In this document: one piece after another, positions 59,013-64,000 of the stretch
Position numbering within the stretch: the stretch's first letter is position 1
Layout: each line of letters opens with the position of its first letter
NCBI GenBank assembly: GCA_035283185.1
Contig: DATEUJ010000207.1
Coordinates: forward strand, 1 to 64,000
Direction of reading: 5' to 3'
Source: DASSFZ01 sp035283185
Lineage (GTDB): Bacteria; Chloroflexota; Anaerolineae; Fen-1058
Length of the DNA: 64,000 nucleotides
Translations under genes and position numbers: made by a program
Notes under the pieces: model-generated
Told to the model about the DNA's origin: nothing
The model's input: the letters and a program-made list of their open reading frames with translations, nothing else
Database searches by the model: none

Positions 59013-59567
59013 CTAACGCTCTTCCTTGCCGCGGCTGCGGATGGCGTACATCATGTCGGTGGGCTTCGCCAGCGTCGGCGGGTGCGCGAAGATCGTCTGC
59101 GCCATCCAGCCCAGCACGCCGAGCGGGAAGGCGTACACCGCAATGCTGGCGATGATGTCGATGTACTGCTGGCCACCGGCGAACGGCCCCATGCCACCGG
59201 CCGGCTGACCGCGCAGCCAGGCCTGGTAGGCCATGAAGGCCAGCCCGATGAGCGAGTAGAAGGCCAGGCCGCGCGTGACCAGCCAACGGATCGCCGCCGG
59301 GTTGAAACGCTCGACGATCGCAGCCAGCGCGCCACCGGCGGCCATCACCAGCATCAGGATGGGGACGGGAGTGGGGGCGATCACAGCGGTGACCAACGCT
59401 CCGCTCGCTGCGACGGCGAACCACTTCTGTTGTTCGCGTGGGGCGGTGACGCCGAGCCACACCAGTACGGGAATCATGAGCGCGACGGCGAGGTGATCGA
59501 CGATGAAGTACACGACAACCAGCAGGCCATTCAGCACCCACAGCAGGGGGTAAAGCGCAGGACTCAT
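59013..59567 (-). CDS. Polytopic membrane protein (184 aa), first gene of the Tad/transfer block
   Basis: The start MSPALYPLLWVLNGLLVVVY at 59567 (GGAGATTCG upstream) gives about five membrane helices and a cytoplasmic RSRGKEER tail. Size and topology fit a transport-channel component near a VirB4-like ATPase (VirB6-like is one possibility). No conserved family motif seen. Directly behind the attenuator-like terminator. Confidence 0.6.
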   Translation of the reverse strand: MSPALYPLLWVLNGLLVVVYFIVDHLAVALMIPVLVWLGVTAPREQQKWFAVAASGALVTAVIAPTPVPILMLVMAAGGALAAIVERFNPAAIRWLVTRGLAFYSLIGLAFMAYQAWLRGQPAGGMGPFAGGQQYIDIIASIAVYAFPLGVLGWMAQTIFAHPPTLAKPTDMMYAIRSRGKEER

Positions 59568-59583
59568 CGAATCTCCGGTCAGG

Positions 59584-59627
59584 AAAACAAAAAGTGCGCC
59601 GCGCCCCAATGAAGGGGCACGACGCAC
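59584..59627 (-). terminator. Intrinsic terminator or attenuator in the leader
   Basis: Minus-strand hairpin GTGCG-tc-GTGCCCC/GGGGCGC-gg-CGCAC followed by TTTTTGTTTT. It lies between the promoter at 59641-59669 and the first gene, so it would stop transcription before the operon unless relieved. Confidence 0.75.
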
Positions 59628-59640
59628 ACTCTGAGCGTGC

Positions 59641-59669
59641 AGTATACGGATTTGTGGGTTCGGTGTCAA
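59641..59669 (-). promoter_or_regulatory. Near-consensus sigma-70 promoter for the Tad/transfer block
   Basis: Reading leftwards: TTGACA (59669-59664), 17-base spacer, TATACT (59646-59641). Transcription would start at about 59634 and enter the hairpin at once. Strong promoter plus early terminator suggests attenuation or antitermination. Confidence 0.75.
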
Positions 59670-60070
59670 TGGGCTAACCCATTCAAACCGCACCACGTGT
59701 ATAACAAAAGCGTTACAAGGTTGGCCTCAGCGTGTTTGACCGTCCCTGCAATTGATAATACAATTGCGCTTGGGGGAAACAAAATGCCCCGCGTGCCTGG
59801 GGGACACCGGGGCGAATGGCCTACGCGATTTAGGCGCGTGGCGATATGAAGTATAACATACTTCAGGCCGTTCGCGCGTTGCGCGGGCGGCTTTTGTTTT
59901 TGAGCGAAGCCGGCCTGCTATCAAGCGCTTGGCAAAGGCGGGCGCATCCGAGAACATCGCCATCGATTTGACATATTACATTACTGGGCGGGCAGGGCCG
60001 GCATTGGCGCTCTTCCGGCCCGTTAGACTTGAGTTTGGACACTCAGAGTTTACCGGAAGGTCGGCCATGC
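59670..60070. other. Spacer between transfer block and BREX genes
   Basis: Holds an inverted repeat GCAATTG-ataata-CAATTGC (59748-59767), which may be an operator; GAAGTATaacATACTTC (59848-59864); and a plus-strand GC hairpin with T-run (about 59866-59903: GGCCG...CGGCTTTTGTTTTT), a terminator for a small transcript if one exists. No gene is credible. Confidence 0.45.
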
Positions 60071-60099
60071 TTTGGTATGTGTGCAACTTGGGTTAAAAT
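60071..60099 (+). promoter_or_regulatory. Candidate promoter of the BREX operon
   Basis: TTTGGT (60071-60076), 17-base spacer, TAAAAT (60094-60099). The expected start near 60106 leaves a leader of only about 13 bases before ATG 60119, with no obvious AGGAGG. Confidence 0.5.
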
Positions 60100-60118
60100 C
60101 CGCTATTGAAGCGAGCTT

Positions 60119-60913
60119 ATGCCATCTGTGATTCCGCTGTATAGCACCAGCCTATCAGGCAAAGCCGGCCTGCTCGACGAGACCCTAACTACGCTAAGGT
60201 TGGTGGCCAATGGGTCTGACCTGGAAGCGGTCCGAGCGGCCATCGTTAAGGGCGATGTGCTGGGTAAGGCGACCCATAAAAATCGGCTGAGTGTGTGGGA
60301 GAAGATTCACGAGCGGTACTTGACCAACTGGCCTCAGGCGGTTCTGTTGGCAAAGATGGTGATGGCCTCTCCGGACCGCAACTCGGCCCGACTGTTGATC
60401 TACTACGAATTCTGCTGCTCGGAGCCGATCCTATATGACGCGATCATCGGGCCAGTCTTTGGGCGGTTTTCGGGTGGTTTCACCGGCGTCGAGATCAGCG
60501 ACTTGCAAACGTGGCTGGACAGTGTTGAGGCCGATCACCTAGAAATCCGGCGCTGGTCGCCTCAGACGCGCAAGAAAGTTCTGAGCAATATCCTCACCGT
60601 GCTGCGTGACTTTGGCTTGATGGCCGGGACGGCCCGCAAAGTGTTTCAGCCCGTGTATCTGCCCCTGCCAGTCTTTGGTTATGTGCTGTACCGTTTGCAT
60701 GATGTCCCACAACTGCCAGGGCCGCGGGGTGTAATTTCGGCTCCGGATTGGCGGCTGTTCTTTCAAGATGAAGAAGATGTGATCGCTTTGCTCAACGAAG
60801 CCGCTGCCGCTGGCTACTGCACCTTCAAACGGCAGGGCGATGTCATGACGCTGGATTTGCGTTGGTCCACTAGGGAGGCGTACGTTGCGGCCATTGCTGG
60901 ACAAGTTCAATGA
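60119..60913 (+). CDS. brxA: BREX system protein BrxA (DUF1819)
   Basis: 264 residues. The opening IPLYSTSLSGKAGLLDETLT and the helical NusB-like body (LSVWEKIHERYLTNWPQAVL... IYYEFCCSEPILYDAI) match BrxA. BrxA is a small DNA-binding protein encoded at the start of type 1 BREX operons, which block phage replication and methylate host DNA. No strong ribosome binding site precedes it. It overlaps brxB by 29 bases. Confidence 0.85.
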   Translation: MPSVIPLYSTSLSGKAGLLDETLTTLRLVANGSDLEAVRAAIVKGDVLGKATHKNRLSVWEKIHERYLTNWPQAVLLAKMVMASPDRNSARLLIYYEFCCSEPILYDAIIGPVFGRFSGGFTGVEISDLQTWLDSVEADHLEIRRWSPQTRKKVLSNILTVLRDFGLMAGTARKVFQPVYLPLPVFGYVLYRLHDVPQLPGPRGVISAPDWRLFFQDEEDVIALLNEAAAAGYCTFKRQGDVMTLDLRWSTREAYVAAIAGQVQ

Positions 60914-61433
60914 ACTGAGCGAACTTCTCATTCGACATCGCGACAGATTGGCGCAGGGCACCGGCGTGCCGTTTGTGCGTCTGATCTATCGGCCCGACGA
61001 GGAGAGGGAATGCCGCCGGCTGACAAGCGTCCTGCGTGAACGGCTGGCGACGGCGGGTCTGTCGTCCGATGAGATTCGGTGCAGCGAGCTTCCCTTCAAG
61101 TACTATGTCCAGAAGGGACAACTTGAATTGCGGCTCAAGACGGCGGAGGCCGCCCCGAGGCAAGCCACCGATGAGATGGGACGGCGGGCAGAGGCGTTGT
61201 TGTTGGATGAGATCCTTTCCTGTGCCAGCCGGGCCAGGCCATATGGCAATTTGATCCTTTCAGAAACCGGCCTGTTGTACCCATTTGTCCGCCTCGCGGG
61301 TGTGCTGGAGGGCTGCGAGAACAAGGTGAACATCCCACTTGTCATCCTGTACCCGGCCATCATTACTGACGACAAGATGCTGTTCATGGGGCGGCGTGAG
61401 ACAGGCTATTACCGCACTCGCGATCTGAAATAG
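60885..61433 (+). CDS. brxB: BREX system protein BrxB (DUF1788)
   Basis: TTG start with AGGGAGG six bases upstream, overlapping brxA. 182 residues with the DUF1788 pattern (FNELSELLIRHRDRLAQGTG, VPFVRLIYRPDEERECRRLT, NLILSETGLLYPFVRLAGVL, NIPLVILYPA, LMFMG-like end). BrxB is a required component of type 1 BREX; its exact role is not settled. Directly followed by brxC (TAG ATG). Confidence 0.85.
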   Translation: MRPLLDKFNELSELLIRHRDRLAQGTGVPFVRLIYRPDEERECRRLTSVLRERLATAGLSSDEIRCSELPFKYYVQKGQLELRLKTAEAAPRQATDEMGRRAEALLLDEILSCASRARPYGNLILSETGLLYPFVRLAGVLEGCENKVNIPLVILYPAIITDDKMLFMGRRETGYYRTRDLK

Positions 61434-64000
61434 ATGCAATCGGACAGACCACGCGACACGGAGCACGGCATGAAGGTCAAAGACCTCTTCCAACTTGAGA
61501 TTGGCCGGCGCATCCCGGCGGTCGCCAAAGTGGACGACGTTGATCCGGCGACGGTGGAGCAGGAATTGCGGGAGTACGTCGTCACGACGCCGATTGAGAG
61601 GGCACTGGTGGATTTCCTCGAAACCTATGCCGAGTCGCGTACCGCAAAGGCCGACGAAATCGGCGTGTGGATCGCGGGCTTCTTTGGCTCCGGCAAGTCG
61701 CATTTCGCGAAAATCCTCAGTTATCTCTTGCGAAATCAACCAGTGGGCAAGCAGACGGCGATAGACCTCTTCAAGAGCCGACTGGCTGCTCAAAGCGAGG
61801 CGGCGTCGCTGATCCAGCAGCAACTGCACCGTAGTCAGCAAATAGACAGCCACGTTATCATGTTCAATATCGAGGCGATGAAGCGCAGCAACAGCATCGC
61901 CGAGACCATGTACAGCCAGTATCTGGCTCAGGAACGAGGGCTGAGCTCCAACCTAGTTGTCGGACGGCTGGAGTTATCGCTTCTACGGCGCGGTATCTAC
62001 GACCGGTTCAAGCAGCAGGTGAGCAAGGAAGTGGGCGAAGCATGGGAAACCGTTCGGGATGACTTCACCATGGTGCGGGCGGCGGCGGCGAAAGCGTTCG
62101 TCAAACTGGACAAACAGCTCTACCCCGATGCCAAATCGGCTGAGAGGGCGCTCGACGATCTGAATGCGCAGGGGGCGTTCAGCATCGCGGACATGGCGCA
62201 GGAGTTAGCAGCTTACGTTGACGAACTGCATGCCGCCGGCGACGGCGAACGGCCTCCGCACCTGGTCTTCATTGTGGACGAGATCGGCCAATTCGTCGGG
62301 CGGGAGAAAGACCGGCTGCTGGAACTCCAGACGATTGCCGAGGAGTTCGCCGTTCGCGGGCGGGGCAAATTGTGGTTGTTGGTCACCTCCCAGCAAGAGT
62401 TGAAGGCACTCGTCGCCGACATCGGCTCGGTGCAGGACGAATTTGGCCGGATCATCACCCGGTTCGACACCCGCCTGTCGTTGACGTCGGAAGATGTCGA
62501 GCGGGTGCTCGAAGACCGGATTCTCAAGAAGAACGAAGAGAGCAGCGCGGCGCTCGCGCAGTTTTATGACCGGGTTGGCGGCACGCTGAGCGCCGTCGGA
62601 CAGTTGCCCGGGGCTTCGCGCGAATTGCCCGCCCTCACTGCCGAGACCTTCGTGACGCACTATCCTTTCCTGCCCTATCAGTTTACCGTCATCCAGGACA
62701 TTTTCAAGGCGGCGCGCACCGGTGCCACGACGGGCTTTACGTTGAACACTGAGGCACGTAGTATGCTGGGCATGTGCCAGAGCGTCATCGTCCGTCACCT
62801 ACTCGATGCTGAAGTGGGTCGCGTCGTTTCCCTCGATTTGGTCTTCAATCAGGTGGTGCTCGATCTGAATCAGGCCGATGTGAGGGAAATTAACAAGGTT
62901 GCCGGGCAACTGCCGGGGGCCACGCCGCTCGATACACGGGTGGTGAAGGCGCTCTACTTCCTGCAACAAATTCCTTATGTGGCCTGCACTCCCGACGCAC
63001 TCACCCACGCGCTCCTGCAATATCCGGCGCAGGAGACCGTGGTCGAGGTGCGCCAGCAGGTGGCGGCTAGCCTGGAGCGGCTGGCCGCGGCGGGCTTTGT
63101 CGTCGAGAAAGAGGCGGGAGTTTACGAGTTCCTGACCGGCGCCAAGAAGGGCTTTGAAGAAGAAGTCACCGCGGTCAAAGTGAAGAAGAACGACCAGCGG
63201 CGCACGGTGCGCGAACGTCTGACGGAAATCCTGCGCGAGGTAGGGCAGGTGGATTACGAGAGGAAGCAGCGCTTCCGGGTCGCGATCTATGCCGATGGCG
63301 AAAAGATCAACAAAGAAGATGAAGCGCTGGTTCTTCAGGTTTATTCACCCTTCCACCTGAAACTGGAAGAAGGGCTGTCGGTCGAGACGGTCGAGCTGGA
63401 AAGTTTCTCGCGGCCCAACACCGTCTTCTGGCTGGGCAAGCCGGATGACGAGCTGGATCGGCTGGTGACCCGATTGTTCAAACTCAAGGAGGCAATTGGT
63501 GCGCGCCAGGCCAAACCCAGCAAGTCCGAAGAAGACAAAGCCCTCCTCCGCGAGAAGAGCACCGAACTCGGCACGCTGAGCCACACGGTCGAGAGCCGCT
63601 TGCGCTCGGCGCTGTTCAACGGCACGCTCATCTGGAACGGCAGCATCGAAGAACTCGACGGCAAGACGACGACGCTGAACCCGATCTTCAATCGGGTCAT
63701 GTCGCGAGTCGTGCCGCACGTCTACCCCAAGTTCGAGTTGGCCGCCGTCCGCCCGGACAAGGACGCCATCGAGGTTGTCTTGACTGTAGCCGATCACGCG
63801 CTGAACACCATCCAGCCGGGCCTCAACCTCTTCGACGAGAAGAACCACCTCAACACGCACAGCCCGGCGGTCGAAGAAGTCCTGCGCGAGCTGGAGCGCC
63901 GCGAGAACAAGGGACTCGACCGGGATGGCAGGACATTACTGGAGCACTTTGAAGCGCCGCCCTACGGCTGGCATCCCGAGGTTGTCCGGCTTCTGCTGGC
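61434..64000 (+). CDS. brxC: BREX ATPase BrxC (PglY-like), 3' end outside window
   Basis: Starts right after the brxB stop; an in-frame ATG at codon 13 (MKVKDLFQLEIGRRIPAVAK) is an alternative. 855 codons are present; the family is usually about 1200 aa, so roughly a quarter is missing at the window edge. Walker A GFFGSGKSH is at residues 82-90 and Walker B FIVDEIG at about 279-285. The helical middle and C-terminal parts follow. BrxC is an ATPase needed for defence and methylation. pglX, pglZ and brxL are expected downstream. Confidence 0.88.
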   Translation, partial: MQSDRPRDTEHGMKVKDLFQLEIGRRIPAVAKVDDVDPATVEQELREYVVTTPIERALVDFLETYAESRTAKADEIGVWIAGFFGSGKSHFAKILSYLLRNQPVGKQTAIDLFKSRLAAQSEAASLIQQQLHRSQQIDSHVIMFNIEAMKRSNSIAETMYSQYLAQERGLSSNLVVGRLELSLLRRGIYDRFKQQVSKEVGEAWETVRDDFTMVRAAAAKAFVKLDKQLYPDAKSAERALDDLNAQGAFSIADMAQELAAYVDELHAAGDGERPPHLVFIVDEIGQFVGREKDRLLELQTIAEEFAVRGRGKLWLLVTSQQELKALVADIGSVQDEFGRIITRFDTRLSLTSEDVERVLEDRILKKNEESSAALAQFYDRVGGTLSAVGQLPGASRELPALTAETFVTHYPFLPYQFTVIQDIFKAARTGATTGFTLNTEARSMLGMCQSVIVRHLLDAEVGRVVSLDLVFNQVVLDLNQADVREINKVAGQLPGATPLDTRVVKALYFLQQIPYVACTPDALTHALLQYPAQETVVEVRQQVAASLERLAAAGFVVEKEAGVYEFLTGAKKGFEEEVTAVKVKKNDQRRTVRERLTEILREVGQVDYERKQRFRVAIYADGEKINKEDEALVLQVYSPFHLKLEEGLSVETVELESFSRPNTVFWLGKPDDELDRLVTRLFKLKEAIGARQAKPSKSEEDKALLREKSTELGTLSHTVESRLRSALFNGTLIWNGSIEELDGKTTTLNPIFNRVMSRVVPHVYPKFELAAVRPDKDAIEVVLTVADHALNTIQPGLNLFDEKNHLNTHSPAVEEVLRELERRENKGLDRDGRTLLEHFEAPPYGWHPEVVRLLL

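Noticed and set aside
59736..59761. Plus-strand promoter TTGACC ... TAATAC over the inverted repeat
   Set aside because: Spacer is only 14 bases, too short for a usual sigma-70 promoter; listed only as a possible operator region.

Overview
The window is high-GC bacterial DNA that looks like a mobile or accessory region of a Chloroflexota (probably Anaerolineae-like) genome. The lineage call rests on secreted proteins with a C-terminal FYLPLVLR-type or internal FLPAAAR motif, an LPVTG-tailed wall protein, and very frequent AGGAGG ribosome binding sites; it is an inference, since no rRNA or other taxonomic marker is present.

Layout. (1) 1-1340, minus strand: three overlapping small cysteine-rich genes and a structured leader. 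(2) 1615-13684, plus strand: a six-gene island. It encodes a small helical protein, a TPR membrane protein interrupted by one stop codon, an unknown protein, a HEAT/TPR exported protein, a 2232-residue membrane-anchored CHAT protease and a small membrane protein. The first two proteins carry matching amyloid-like motifs, so the island resembles a prion-like signalling and proteolytic conflict system. It appears to have been inserted into the minus-strand block, leaving a truncated GHKL fragment at 13690-13854. (3) 13910-31141, minus strand: a replication and recombination block with a GHKL ATPase, Cas4-like nuclease, nicotinamidase-like hydrolase, Hjc-like resolvase, RuvB, RadC, DNA polymerase beta clamp, double OB-fold protein and Rad52-like annealing protein, interspersed with tiny zinc-ribbon genes and recurrent hairpin leaders. 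A secreted lipase (25055-27634, plus) interrupts it.

(4) 31142-59567, minus strand: a replication-relaxation-like protein, DsbA-like oxidoreductase, Dam-like methylase and a complete Tad/Flp pilus system: prepilin peptidase, two identical Flp pilins, TadE/TadG-like pseudopilins, TadB, TadC, TadA, CpaB and three CpaE-like proteins. It also has surface proteins and a VirB4/HerA-like ATPase with a long Ser/His-rich insertion. Together with block 3 this suggests a conjugative or DNA-transport element using a Tad-type pilus. A near-consensus minus-strand promoter followed at once by an intrinsic terminator stands at its head (59584-59669). A DUF4160/DUF2442 pair (35439-35994) sits within the block on the plus strand. 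(5) 60119-64000, plus strand: brxA, brxB and the first 855 codons of brxC of a BREX phage-defence system, running off the window.

Spacers in block 4 are filled with families of degenerate word repeats that fold into long hairpins. Short palindromic elements are inserted in frame in several coding sequences.
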